The translations under genes were made by a program, and so were the position numbers. Positions 16,149-24,265 of a stretch of 64,000 nucleotides of DNA are shown in pieces; position 1 is the first letter of the stretch, and each line of letters begins with the position of its first letter. Source of the stretch: Candidatus Krumholzibacteriota bacterium (GTDB taxonomy: Bacteria > Krumholzibacteriota > Krumholzibacteriia > LZORAL124-64-63); contig JAJRZA010000059.1 of the NCBI GenBank assembly GCA_024275485.1, positions 1-64,000 on the forward strand. Reading direction: 5' to 3'. The notes beneath the pieces were generated by a model. It was not told the DNA's origin and did not search any database. It was given only the letters and a program-made list of their open reading frames with translations.

Positions 16149-16800
16149 GCACAACCAATCACCTGAACGTCCTTTTGGCGATCGCCGTCGGCCTTCCACT
16201 CGACGGCCCAAAAAGAAATCCGGGCGAGGGTTCCGCTGGCCTTTGCTGGTGTGGGCCATAATTCTGGTTATTCTGGGGGTGGGTGGCGTCTGGTATTTGC
16301 AACCCATGGTCCCAGTGGATGAGATCGGTGGCTTTGAAACTTTCGTCACCGCCGAAAACCAGCCTGAAACCCGCATGGGAGACCGTTCGGTGGTGCTGGT
16401 TTTTCCTGAATGGGATGCCACCGGCTATGTCACCGAAGAGCGGCAGATTACCAGCCGCGATCGTGCCGGCGAAGACCTCTTGAATTTGATGCGTCAGCTA
16501 TGCCTGGGACCTAATATCAGCGGCTCGGTGAGCCCGATTCCCGAAGGCACTGTGGCCAATGCAGCATTTTTCAACCCCGAAGACGAGTCGGTGGTGCTGG
16601 ACTTCAGTCAGGAACTGGTGACCGGTCATCCGGGAGGCAGCACAGCCGAAACCGCCACCTTAACCAGCATCCTGCGCACGGTGGCCCTGAATTTTCCGGG
16701 GACCCGCAGTTGCGTCATTCTGATCGATGGTGCCCAGGTGGAAACCCTGGCTGGTCACCTGAACATGGAAAATAATTTTGATCCGCGAAGGTGGCTTTGA
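16141..16800 (+). CDS. GerMN-domain membrane-anchored protein
   Basis: A 219-residue protein with a very basic N-terminus (RRPSTRRPKKKSGRG), one membrane helix (about 37-57) and an external GerMN domain (about 80-205, with EDLLNLMRQLCLGP, IPEGTVANAAFF and ETATLTSILRTVALNFP). GerMN is a wall-associated domain found in spore germination protein GerM and in LpqB. Its order here, followed by murI, rph and rdgB, mirrors the racE-gerM-rph-rdgB neighbourhood of Bacillus, though nothing else suggests sporulation. GGAGGG stands 5 nt before ATG 16141; ATG 16138 is too close to it. The start overlaps the amidase stop. Confidence 0.8.
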   Translation: MSEHNQSPERPFGDRRRPSTRRPKKKSGRGFRWPLLVWAIILVILGVGGVWYLQPMVPVDEIGGFETFVTAENQPETRMGDRSVVLVFPEWDATGYVTEERQITSRDRAGEDLLNLMRQLCLGPNISGSVSPIPEGTVANAAFFNPEDESVVLDFSQELVTGHPGGSTAETATLTSILRTVALNFPGTRSCVILIDGAQVETLAGHLNMENNFDPRRWL

Positions 16801-17680
16801 TTTGAGCGGCGGCAAGCGATTCCAACCCATCGGAGTTTTTGATTCCGGCCTCGGCGGCCTGACTGTTCTGCGCAGTCTGCACCGTCGTCTGCCCTGCGAA
16901 GACATGATTTATTTCGGGGACACCGCCCGGGTTCCCTATGGCACCAAGGGCGAGACAACCGTGCGCTCATTTGCCCGGCAGGATGCCGGGTTGTTGGTGA
17001 GCAAGGGCGTCAAAATGGTGGTGGTTGCCTGCAACACGGCCAGTGCTTTTGCACTGGATTATTTGCGGGAAACATTGCCGGTGCCGGTGCTGGGCGTGAT
17101 CGAACCGGGTGTGGCGGCCGCCCTGGAGGCTACCGGCGGGGGTGTTGTGGGTGTAATTGGTACTTCGGGTACTATTCGCTCGGGGCGATACCAGGAAGGT
17201 TTGCTGGCCGGGGGCTTGAACCAGGACCAGGTTCTGGCACTGGAGTGTCCGCTCCTTGTGCCCCTGGTTGAAGAAGATAAAATGGGGCAGACCTTGATGC
17301 ATCTGGCGGTGAAGCAATACCTGCAACCGTTGAAAGACGCCGGGGTTGATACCTTGATTCTGGGATGCACTCACTACCCACTGTTGAAAGATGATATTGG
17401 TGAGTTCATGGGGCCGGAAACGGTGCTCGTGGATTCCGCTGAAATGCTTGCCGAAGCTGCGGTCGTGATGTTGCGGTCTGATGAGTTGTTGCGCCGCGAT
17501 GGAGCTTCCGAATCGGAAGTATCCCGTGTCGGAAAAATGTCGTTTTTTCTAAGTGACCTGCCCTGGAAATTTGCCGATGTCGGTAAGCGTTTTCTGGGCC
17601 GGCCCATTGCTGATATCACCATCGTCGGCCTTGATGAGATGGAGGCCGCCGGAGACCAACATGAGGGAGATTTGCCGTGA
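16778..17680 (+). CDS. murI: Glutamate racemase
   Basis: MurI converts L- to D-glutamate for peptidoglycan. Visible marks are [14 protein letters not shown] with the N-terminal Asp-Ser, the first catalytic Cys in [14 protein letters not shown] (about residue 85), the second in [11 protein letters not shown] (about 197), and [11 protein letters not shown]. The length of about 292-300 residues is slightly above the ~265 typical, owing to a C-terminal tail (from about 260). There is no ATG start: TTG 16778 overlaps the GerMN gene by 23 nt, and TTG 16802, with AAGGTGG upstream, is an equally good choice. The C-terminal tail overlaps the rph start. Confidence 0.93.
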   Translation: MIREGGFDLSGGKRFQPIGVFDSGLGGLTVLRSLHRRLPCEDMIYFGDTARVPYGTKGETTVRSFARQDAGLLVSKGVKMVVVACNTASAFALDYLRETLPVPVLGVIEPGVAAALEATGGGVVGVIGTSGTIRSGRYQEGLLAGGLNQDQVLALECPLLVPLVEEDKMGQTLMHLAVKQYLQPLKDAGVDTLILGCTHYPLLKDDIGEFMGPETVLVDSAEMLAEAAVVMLRSDELLRRDGASESEVSRVGKMSFFLSDLPWKFADVGKRFLGRPIADITIVGLDEMEAAGDQHEGDLP

Positions 17681-18387
17681 TTGAACGCGCAGAAGACCGA
17701 GGGTTCCAACAGCTTCGTCCCACCACCATAACCAGGGATTACCTGCCCCACGCCGAAGGCTCGTGCCTGATTGTCATGGGCAACACGCACGTGGTATGCA
17801 CTGCGTCCATTGCCAACGGCACGCCGCGGTGGTTGAAGGGCTCGGGCCAGGGATGGGTGACCGCCGAATACGGTATGTTGCCGCGCAGCACTGGTGATCG
17901 TATGCGTCGTGAGGCTACCGGCAACGGGCAGAGTGGCCGCACCATGGAGATTCAGCGGTTGATTGGCCGCAGCCTGCGGGCCGTGACTGATATGTATGCT
18001 TTGGGCGATTTGACCATCACCATAGATTGCGATGTGATTCGCGCCGATGGTGGCACTCGTTGTGCTTCCATCAACGGCGCTTCGGTGGCGTTGTTTGATG
18101 CGTTGAGTCGGTTGCGTTTGAAACGTCATCCCATGCGGTCGATGGTGGGTGCCATCAGCATGGGCGTGGTACAGGGCGAGGTTCTGATGGACCTGGATTA
18201 TCCCGAAGACAGCAACGCAGATACGGACCTGAACCTGGTCATGGGCGAAGGCGGCGGGTTGATTGAGATACAGGGCACCGCCGAGCAGCGTCCTTTCACG
18301 CGGGAGCAACTGGACAAGATGCTGGACCTCGGTGGCGCCGCCATCGCCAAGATCAACCAACTGCAACGCAAGGTTCTGGGGGTTTAA
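17677..18387 (+). CDS. rph: Ribonuclease PH
   Basis: A 236-residue phosphorolytic 3'-5' exoribonuclease that trims tRNA 3' ends. Family signatures include [14 protein letters not shown], the RxxExxG-like [27 protein letters not shown], the [16 protein letters not shown] metal-site segment, and [17 protein letters not shown]. The length matches the family. GTG 17677 overlaps the murI stop by 4 nt, and the stop abuts the rdgB start at 18388. Confidence 0.96.
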   Translation: MIERAEDRGFQQLRPTTITRDYLPHAEGSCLIVMGNTHVVCTASIANGTPRWLKGSGQGWVTAEYGMLPRSTGDRMRREATGNGQSGRTMEIQRLIGRSLRAVTDMYALGDLTITIDCDVIRADGGTRCASINGASVALFDALSRLRLKRHPMRSMVGAISMGVVQGEVLMDLDYPEDSNADTDLNLVMGEGGGLIEIQGTAEQRPFTREQLDKMLDLGGAAIAKINQLQRKVLGV

Positions 18388-19410
18388 ATGGGTGCGAACC
18401 GACGCAAGCTGGTGCTGGCCAGCCGAAACAAGGACAAGGTACTCGAACTGCAACAGCTTTTCGCCGGGTTGGATTTCGATGTGCTTTCATCGGATGATTT
18501 TCCCGGCCTGCCGGATGTGATTGAAGACGGTACCACCATTGTGGGCAACGCCCGTCGCAAGGCCATTGTGACGGCGGCCTATACGGGCGAAGTTTCGGTG
18601 GCCGACGATACTTCTTTGGAAGTCCGTGAGCTGAATGGTTTTCCGGATATTTTTGCGGCGCGGTTTTCTGGTTCTGCCGCGACTTACGGCAGCAACGTTG
18701 ATTTGATTCTGGAGCTAATGGCGGATGTGCCCGAAGAGTATCGTCAGGCCCGTTTTTCCACGGCTTGTGTTTGGGTCGATCCTCGTCCCGCGCGCGAAGA
18801 CTATGCGGTGACGCGGCCGGCGGTAGGGCGATGGTTGAGGAATCCCTGGGCCCGGTCCATTGGAGTGAAGGATGCCGATAAGGAGTGGGAATATTGGAAT
18901 GGATTTGCGGATCGGCGCTCTGTCTGGGATCAGTATCGTCGGAATATGGAGCTGGACTTGATGGGGTGGGGGCATGATCGCGCCCGATTGCGATCGGTGG
19001 CTGATGGTTTGTTTCTGGGTTGTGAAGATGCTTTGAAACCTGGGGAAAAACTGGATGAAAGGTTGCTGGAGCAGGGGGTGCGTTTGCCGGACAGTAGGAT
19101 CTGGGCTGTGGACGGGGTAGATGAAGTATCGGAGCCGCTGACTGTGGTGGCACCCAGCGGGTTGTCTGCCGAAGCTCCGGGCAGGGACGTCAACGGGCCG
19201 TTCTGGTATGAGGTTTCAACGGTGGGGCGGGTTGTGGGGGATATTTGTATGTTGCCTGTGGGGTCGTTGGGGTTTGGATATGATCCAATTTTTCGGGCCG
19301 AAGGGGAGATTAGGACTTTGGCCGAGATGCCCAGTGACGAGAAGAATGCCATCAGTCATCGGGGCAGGGCCATGCGCCGGTTGATGGTTGCAGTTAAGGG
19401 GGCTTATTGA
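18388..19410 (+). CDS. rdgB: RdgB/HAM1-type non-canonical purine NTP pyrophosphatase with large insertion
   Basis: This enzyme hydrolyses dITP/XTP-type nucleotides to monophosphates and cleans the nucleotide pool. Motifs are LVLASRNKDK (8-17), VADDTSLEV (71-79, usually DDSGLEV), ARFS (91-94), GFGYDPIF (295-302) and SDEKNAISHRGRA (316-328). The protein has 340 residues against about 200 in the family. The excess is an insertion at about 134-277 (bases 18787-19218) between the ARFSTACVWV strand and the GRVVGDI strand. The insertion is rich in Trp, Arg and Asp and resembles nothing I recognise. ATG 18388 directly follows the rph stop. Confidence 0.87.
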   Translation: MGANRRKLVLASRNKDKVLELQQLFAGLDFDVLSSDDFPGLPDVIEDGTTIVGNARRKAIVTAAYTGEVSVADDTSLEVRELNGFPDIFAARFSGSAATYGSNVDLILELMADVPEEYRQARFSTACVWVDPRPAREDYAVTRPAVGRWLRNPWARSIGVKDADKEWEYWNGFADRRSVWDQYRRNMELDLMGWGHDRARLRSVADGLFLGCEDALKPGEKLDERLLEQGVRLPDSRIWAVDGVDEVSEPLTVVAPSGLSAEAPGRDVNGPFWYEVSTVGRVVGDICMLPVGSLGFGYDPIFRAEGEIRTLAEMPSDEKNAISHRGRAMRRLMVAVKGAY

Positions 19411-19429
19411 ATTTGAGGTAGGTAGTGGT

Positions 19430-19852
19430 ATGAGAAATTCCATTGCGGATGCTCTTGAATCGTTGCGAAGCGATGTCGCTTCACACACGAAAATGGACGC
19501 ATATCTGGGCGCTCCGGATATCGCTTTTCCTGGAATTTATATTTTCCCATTTCAGTTCAGGGTGGAACATATCCACCGACATCTCCCTTTTCCCAAAACC
19601 GATAATTTGACTGATTCTGCTCCTGTTGTTGTGCGGTGTTTGATGATGACCATTCCCGCCAATGAATTTTCGATGCTGGATGGTGGGCTGGAATGTCTGT
19701 TGAGTAGGGCGGTGGTTGATGGCGGGAATAAAATCGTCGCTATCACGGTATCTGAAATTTCGATGGATCAATTGGCGTCTATTTTCTTGAGCGCCAGGAT
19801 TGAGTTGCGGTTGGCTGTAGTGTTTGAGTTGAAGATTAGCAGCAAGGAGTGA
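19430..19852 (+). CDS. Pvc16/DUF4255-like protein (tentative)
   Basis: A 140-residue cytoplasmic-looking protein. It starts MRNSIADALESLRSDV, then has a strand-rich segment (PGIYIFPFQFRVEHIHRHLPF), a middle APVVVRCLMMTIP...GGLECLLSRAVVD and a final ISMDQLASIFLSARIELRLAVVFEL. The order fits the DUF4255/Pvc16 N-terminal family of contractile injection and tail systems, where the end reads roughly 'slEelsrlfsal.ypyrlslaYev'. No other tail, sheath or baseplate gene is present, so it is an orphan. ATG 19430 has GAGGT upstream. The base composition is visibly richer in A+T than in the neighbouring rdgB. The family call rests on pattern only. Confidence 0.42.
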   Translation: MRNSIADALESLRSDVASHTKMDAYLGAPDIAFPGIYIFPFQFRVEHIHRHLPFPKTDNLTDSAPVVVRCLMMTIPANEFSMLDGGLECLLSRAVVDGGNKIVAITVSEISMDQLASIFLSARIELRLAVVFELKISSKE

Positions 19853-19917
19853 GAATTTTTTGGAATTATTCCAATTCGGGAGTGGGAAACAACCCGGCAA
19901 ATCAAAAAAATCTCATT

Positions 19918-21456
19918 TCAGCGCACCAATACCAACTTCCCCAGACGGCTTTCCTTCTCCACAACCAACCGGTAGAAATATACTCCGCTGGCCGAGGCTT
20001 TCCCTCGCCGATCGTTGCCGTCCCAGACAAGAACTTGCGGCCCGGCACTCATCATTCCGGTTTGAAGCTCCTGTACCAATCGCCCGGCAATATCCAGCAC
20101 AACAGCCGAGACATGACTCTCACGCCCCAGATTCATTTTAATCTCAACTTGGGGATTGAAAGGGTTGGGGTAGGCTATGACATCGGTCAAAACAGGAGGA
20201 ACCTGATCGACTGGGGCCAAGGCAGCAGTTCCCAGTGGGTCGAAGGTCACCAGTCCCAGGGTTGGATCATCCAGTTGATGGAAAATATTGTTCTCGGCCT
20301 CTTCCAGGGTTCCGGCCGATCCCCAAATGTTGTTCTGAGCCATCTGGGCCAGGGGTGTATTGTTGTAGAAGGCGAAGATGTCGTCACCGAGGCCATTGTC
20401 GTGAAAAATATTCAGACCGTCGTCTCCGGGGAAGTCGTTGACCAGATCTCCCAGGTTGGGATGACCACCGTTGATGGCCGCCACGCCGTACCCGTGACCT
20501 TGGATATGATTGCCGGCCAAAATGGGCGCGTTATTGCCGTTGCAGGCCACCCCAAAACCCCAATTGAGGGTGTCGGGATGGATGTTGTTGTCAGTGATCC
20601 GGTTGTTGTAGATCAGGGGGTTGGCTCCGGTGCTGTAACAAAGGATTCCATAACCGCAGCCAGTGATGGTGTTGTTTTCCACCAGGGCATTGCTACTGGA
20701 CCAGAAAGCCATGCCGCCGCTCATTTCGATGCCGCTGCCGTCGATGAGGCAACCGCGAATTGTGGGTGAATTCACTCCCTGCAGGCCGACGTTGAAGTAA
20801 GGATAGGGCGATGAGTTTTCCAGGTTGTTATGGTCCAGGACGCAGTTCTCGAAAGTGGGCGAGGAGGTCAGCGTCATGGTGACGGTGCGTTGTTGGTTGT
20901 GGTGCAAATGGCAATTGGTGATAACACCGTTGGCGGAAGAAATATCCACGGCTTTGTCCAGGCAATGGTGGATGTCGCAATTCTCCAAAAGGACGTCGCC
21001 ACCGAAGACATCCACGGCGATGTCGGCGTAGGCGATCTCCACATGTGTGAGATGGAATTCCGAGTTGACGGTGGTGTTCGTGAAATCCAATCCTCGCCAG
21101 GAGCCGGGGGTGGTGGTGCTGCCGGTCAACAGGATGGGGTTGCCTTCAGTGCCGAGTGCACGCAGGCCGCCGTTGATTTCCAGGCCGATGTTGCCGGATG
21201 TGTCCATGAACATCAGCGTCATGCCAGGAGCGATGTCCAGCCGGTCACCCTGGGAAATGACCACGGAGTCATTGACCTGGTAAGAGTCTTCCGAGCCGGT
21301 CACAGCTCCGCCGGATTGGGCCACCAGTTGGTCCATGCTGTAGTTGAATCCAAAGCCGGGCGTAACATATTCGGCCTGGGCGCCGGAAGCAAAAAAGGCA
21401 GAGGTCAGAAAAACGAAAGGAAGGGCGGCTGATAGGGCTTTCAGGCAGCTATTCAT
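19918..21456 (-). CDS. Secreted right-handed beta-helix protein with FlgD-like/T9SS-type C-terminal module
   Basis: A 512-residue exported protein. A signal peptide (about 1-28, ending GAQA) is followed by a long stretch of parallel beta-helix repeats (NSEFHLTHVEIAYADIAVDVFGG, LENCDIHHCL, ITNCHLHHNQ, VENNTITGCGYGILCYSTG and so on). A ~85-residue C-terminal module then begins YPNPFNPQVEI and ends GVYFYRLVVEKESRLGKLVLVR. Such modules act as sorting or anchoring tails in FCB-type bacteria. Carbohydrate or surface adhesion is possible; no catalytic site is clear. ATG 21456 has GGAGA upstream. It shares an exact 20-nt stretch with the subtilase tail at 38347-38366. Confidence 0.82.
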   Translation of the reverse strand: MNSCLKALSAALPFVFLTSAFFASGAQAEYVTPGFGFNYSMDQLVAQSGGAVTGSEDSYQVNDSVVISQGDRLDIAPGMTLMFMDTSGNIGLEINGGLRALGTEGNPILLTGSTTTPGSWRGLDFTNTTVNSEFHLTHVEIAYADIAVDVFGGDVLLENCDIHHCLDKAVDISSANGVITNCHLHHNQQRTVTMTLTSSPTFENCVLDHNNLENSSPYPYFNVGLQGVNSPTIRGCLIDGSGIEMSGGMAFWSSSNALVENNTITGCGYGILCYSTGANPLIYNNRITDNNIHPDTLNWGFGVACNGNNAPILAGNHIQGHGYGVAAINGGHPNLGDLVNDFPGDDGLNIFHDNGLGDDIFAFYNNTPLAQMAQNNIWGSAGTLEEAENNIFHQLDDPTLGLVTFDPLGTAALAPVDQVPPVLTDVIAYPNPFNPQVEIKMNLGRESHVSAVVLDIAGRLVQELQTGMMSAGPQVLVWDGNDRRGKASASGVYFYRLVVEKESRLGKLVLVR

Positions 21457-21637
21457 GGGTGTCTCCGGGGGTGGGGGTTGTTCCAATGGTAACATGTTTT
21501 GGTAGTGTTGGGAAAATTTCTTGAGGTTTCTGTTGGGGGATATTTCCAGGCAAAGTCGACAACACCTTGCTTACCAAACCCCGTTCCGCTATTCTGGACC
21601 ATCATTCAAACCAGCAACCCCGACTGCAAGGGATCTC

Positions 21638-22036
21638 ATGTCCCGCTCGGACAAATACAACCGCTTCGAACCTCGTCTCTGGCGCTATGAATTGCCTGGT
21701 GGGTGGATTGTTCTGGCCGGCAAGACCGACCTGGACAACGATCACCTCTCCATCAAATTGGCCAAAGCCAACGACTACTGGTTTCATGTCAAGGGTCTTT
21801 CCGGCAGCCATGTCGTTTTGCAGGTACCGGCCGGTGAAGAACCGGACAAAGGCACCATCAAGGATGCCGCCGCGGTGGCCGCCTGGCACAGTAAAAAACG
21901 TGAGTCGAAACAAGTGGCCGTCAGCTGCACCCGGGCCCGATACGTGACCAAGCCGAGGGGATCAAAACCCGGAACAGTACAGATCCGAAAAGAAAAAGTC
22001 CTTAAGGTTCGCCCTGCCATCCCAGAGGAAAGTTGA
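21638..22036 (+). CDS. Stand-alone NFACT-R (DUF814) domain protein
   Basis: A 132-residue protein consisting almost only of the NFACT RNA-binding domain: WIVLAGKTDLDNDHLSIKLAKANDYWFHVKGLSGSHVVLQ (in full-length RqcH/NEMF the equivalent reads 'G.dawqNd.l..k....DlWlHv.g.pGSHvvi'), then KRESKQVAVSCTRARYVTKPRGSKPGTVQIRKEK. In RqcH the domain binds peptidyl-tRNA in stalled 50S subunits; the stand-alone form probably binds a related RNA. ATG 21638 with AAGGGA upstream is preferred over longer frames. MscS follows 9 nt later. Confidence 0.85.
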   Translation: MSRSDKYNRFEPRLWRYELPGGWIVLAGKTDLDNDHLSIKLAKANDYWFHVKGLSGSHVVLQVPAGEEPDKGTIKDAAAVAAWHSKKRESKQVAVSCTRARYVTKPRGSKPGTVQIRKEKVLKVRPAIPEES

Positions 22037-22045
22037 TCCGTCTCC

Positions 22046-23119
22046 ATGCTTGAGCAATATCTGACCCAGTTCGAAGAGGCCTTGGCCAATCCCTGGTGGC
22101 GCACCGGCACTATTATTGGAGGGGCCGTACTTCTTGGTATCGTCCTGCGCCTGGTGCTGGTACCGATAATGAATCGATTGGCAAACCGGACCAACTCCAA
22201 GATCGACGACAAGATTGTTGCCCGTCTCAATGTCACTTTGATTCGGGTTTTGATTTTACAGGCGGCTCATTTGCTGGTGCGGGATTGGGCGCACGATGGG
22301 CAGGTGGATCAATTCATCGACTCACTTTATATCACTCTTTTGGTGCTCTATGTCGGCAAGGCCCTGTTGGATATCAGCACCATCCTTTTCCATCACCTGA
22401 GTAAAGTTGCAGACAAACACACCTGGATCCAACACTCGACACTACCCCTGTACAAGTTCATCTTCAAAGTGGCCTTGTTCGCCTTGCAGACCTACATCGT
22501 AATGTCGGCCTGGAACGTCAACCTGACCAGTTGGCTGGCCAGCGCCGGGGTGATGGGAATTGCAGTGGGTTTTGCAGCAAAGGATACCCTGGCCAACTTT
22601 ATTTCGGGTATATTCATTTTGGTGGACGCGCCGTACAAGGTGGGGCAATACATTTACATCGACGGCCAAACCCGAGGGGTGGTGACGGACATCGGCATGC
22701 GTTCCACGCGCCTACTGACCACGGACAACGTGGAAGTGACGGTGCCCAACGGGGTGATCGGCAACAGCATGATCATCAACGAGACGAGTGGGCCGTCCAC
22801 CAGGATGCGGGTCAGGGTGATGGTGGGAATAGCCTATGGCAGCGATGTGGAGCAGGTTCGTGAGCTTCTGGTGAAATGCACTGAAGATATGCCCTACCTG
22901 GATCCGGGCCAGAAAACAGTGGTGCGGTTTGCGGCCATGGGTGAGTCGAGCCTGGATTTTCAGGTTCTGGTTTGGGTGCGCCACCCAGCTTTCAGGGGGA
23001 AGGCCATAGACTCTCTTAACACCCGGATCTACAAAGCCCTTGGTGAAGCCGCCATAGAGATTCCTTTCCCACAACGGGACGTCAACATCAAGGTCTGGCC
23101 TTCTGCTCCCGGGCGGTGA
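22046..23119 (+). CDS. Small-conductance mechanosensitive channel, MscS family
   Basis: A 357-residue inner-membrane channel that opens under membrane tension to release solutes. N-terminal helices (about 22-45, 65-85, 90-112 and 130-155) precede the pore helix and the beta domain: SWLASAGVMGIAVGFAAKDT, NFISGIFILVDAPYKVGQYI, RGVVTDIGMRSTRLLTTDN and VTVPNGVIGNS. The C-terminal alpha/beta vestibule ends with IEIPFPQRDVNIKVW. The gene closely follows the NFACT-R gene and converges on the DUF2270 gene. Confidence 0.93.
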   Translation: MLEQYLTQFEEALANPWWRTGTIIGGAVLLGIVLRLVLVPIMNRLANRTNSKIDDKIVARLNVTLIRVLILQAAHLLVRDWAHDGQVDQFIDSLYITLLVLYVGKALLDISTILFHHLSKVADKHTWIQHSTLPLYKFIFKVALFALQTYIVMSAWNVNLTSWLASAGVMGIAVGFAAKDTLANFISGIFILVDAPYKVGQYIYIDGQTRGVVTDIGMRSTRLLTTDNVEVTVPNGVIGNSMIINETSGPSTRMRVRVMVGIAYGSDVEQVRELLVKCTEDMPYLDPGQKTVVRFAAMGESSLDFQVLVWVRHPAFRGKAIDSLNTRIYKALGEAAIEIPFPQRDVNIKVWPSAPGR

Positions 23120-23134
23120 TGATCAGCCCGCCCG
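23110..23134. other. GC-rich hairpin between convergent genes
   Basis: CGGGCGG (23110-23116) and CCGCCCG (23128-23134) can form a 7-bp stem with an 11-nt loop that includes the mscS stop codon. There is no T-run on either side, so it is at best a weak bidirectional pause or terminator for the mscS and DUF2270 genes. Confidence 0.35.
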
Positions 23135-23138
23135 TCAA

Positions 23139-23873
23139 TCAAACATCCAAGCTGGAGATATCCTCTCCAGGATGCTCAGGATGTGGCCAATAAGCCTCTT
23201 CAGGCGGCGGGGCCTTGGGAGTGAAGACCGCAATCCCAATCAACGCCAAATACAGTATTCCTACCAATATGTCAGGCAACCACACCGGGAAAGCCTGGAG
23301 CCCCGACAGGAATTTATCAGGCGCGCCGGGTGCCAGGCGGTGTCCGATCCAGGCGATCAGGAAAAGGGCAAAAATAAACCTGAAATTCCTCATCAAACGC
23401 GCCCTGAAAGCTTGGATCCTGGTCAGATGAAAGCGTGGGCAGAGCAGGTCATCAGCCACCTGACTTCCCCATTCCCTATCGGTACTGGATTGATCACGAC
23501 GCAGAATGCCACCATAAAAATTTTCTTCCATCATCCGAACTCTAGCCCGCCAAACGTAGAAAAACCGGAATCGCCGGGCTTCGATAAGTACGAATACCAC
23601 GTTGACGAACATCCCGAGCAAGAGTGCCTCCGTTGCGTAGGACGGGTTATTCAAACTTGAAGTCAGGATGGCCAAAGTGGAGATGATGGCCCAGTTGGTA
23701 GTAGTATCAAGGCGAGTCCGCCAGACCATGGATCGGTACATTTCAGCCCGATAAAAGTGGGCCAGGGCTGTAATGTATTCACTGCGAGTCAGGGGTGATT
23801 CGTCGAAATCGGGAGCCTTGTGCTTGGCCTCCTGAAATCCCCTTTTGGGTTTTGGTTCGGGATTGGTGGACAT
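23139..23873 (-). CDS. DUF2270 predicted membrane protein
   Basis: A 244-residue integral membrane protein of the DUF2270 family. A charged N-terminus leads into SEYITALAHFYRAEMYRSMVWRTRLDTTTNWAI, the most conserved part of the family. About four membrane helices follow (near 63-80, 83-103, 172-190 and 200-225), with a cytoplasmic loop containing RRFRFFYVWRARVRMMEENF. No function is known for the family. It is divergent from the small membrane-protein gene at 24051. Confidence 0.75.
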   Translation of the reverse strand: MSTNPEPKPKRGFQEAKHKAPDFDESPLTRSEYITALAHFYRAEMYRSMVWRTRLDTTTNWAIISTLAILTSSLNNPSYATEALLLGMFVNVVFVLIEARRFRFFYVWRARVRMMEENFYGGILRRDQSSTDREWGSQVADDLLCPRFHLTRIQAFRARLMRNFRFIFALFLIAWIGHRLAPGAPDKFLSGLQAFPVWLPDILVGILYLALIGIAVFTPKAPPPEEAYWPHPEHPGEDISSLDV

Positions 23874-24050
23874 TTACCTGTACTTGCCTTTCTGGATACA
23901 ACTGGAAAATCCGTTTGGCGACACCAAGCTTAAAACACTCTGGCTGGAATAACCAGCAACAAACTTTCCATTGGTAGCTAAAGTATCTTGCGATTTCTGA
24001 CGATTCCATGTGGGATGCAGAGAGGAATCCATCCCCAAGGAGGGACAGAA

Positions 24051-24212
24051 ATGAAACGTTTGCTGGGAATGATTGGTGCCGGACTAGGGAGCGCCGTAGG
24101 TTGGTGGCTGGGGGCAAAAATAGGATTCATGACAGCTTTTATGCTGAGTATGGTTGGCACGGGGTTCGGATTATATTATGGTTCCCGCGCCGCTAGACAG
24201 TGGCTGCCCTGA
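24051..24212 (+). CDS. Small glycine-zipper membrane protein (53 aa)
   Basis: A short protein, MKRLLGMIGAGLGSAVGWWL..., with two hydrophobic segments carrying Gly/Ala at small-xxx-small spacing (GAGLGSAVG, GTGFGLYYG). This is typical of small inner-membrane zipper proteins. The start is well supported by AAGGAGGG eight nt upstream. A hairpin follows 15 nt after the stop. No function can be assigned. A ClC channel gene follows in the same direction. Confidence 0.7.
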   Translation: MKRLLGMIGAGLGSAVGWWLGAKIGFMTAFMLSMVGTGFGLYYGSRAARQWLP

Positions 24213-24227
24213 TTTTTTTTTCTTCCT

Positions 24228-24246
24228 GAAGGCTGGGCCTTCGCTT
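24228..24246 (+). terminator. Hairpin, possible weak terminator after the small membrane-protein gene
   Basis: GAAGGC and GCCTTC pair around TGG and are followed by GCTTTT; T-runs also precede the hairpin. It lies between the stop at 24212 and the ClC start at 24266, so it may partly separate the two genes. The U-tract is short. Confidence 0.45.
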
Positions 24247-24265
24247 TTGAATCTAGGTTCCCCTG

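Noticed and set aside
14520-16421. 633-residue open frame on the minus strand across the amidase and GerMN genes
   Set aside because: It is the antisense shadow of GC-rich coding sequence. Its translation is His/Gln/Arg-rich low-complexity, has no family motif, and the plus strand carries clear amidase and GerMN motifs.
16141-18387. The gerM-murI-rph order as proof of a spore-forming Firmicute
   Set aside because: The gene order is shared, but outer-membrane barrels, lipoproteins and T9SS-type tails point to a diderm bacterium of another phylum, and GerMN domains occur outside spore formers.
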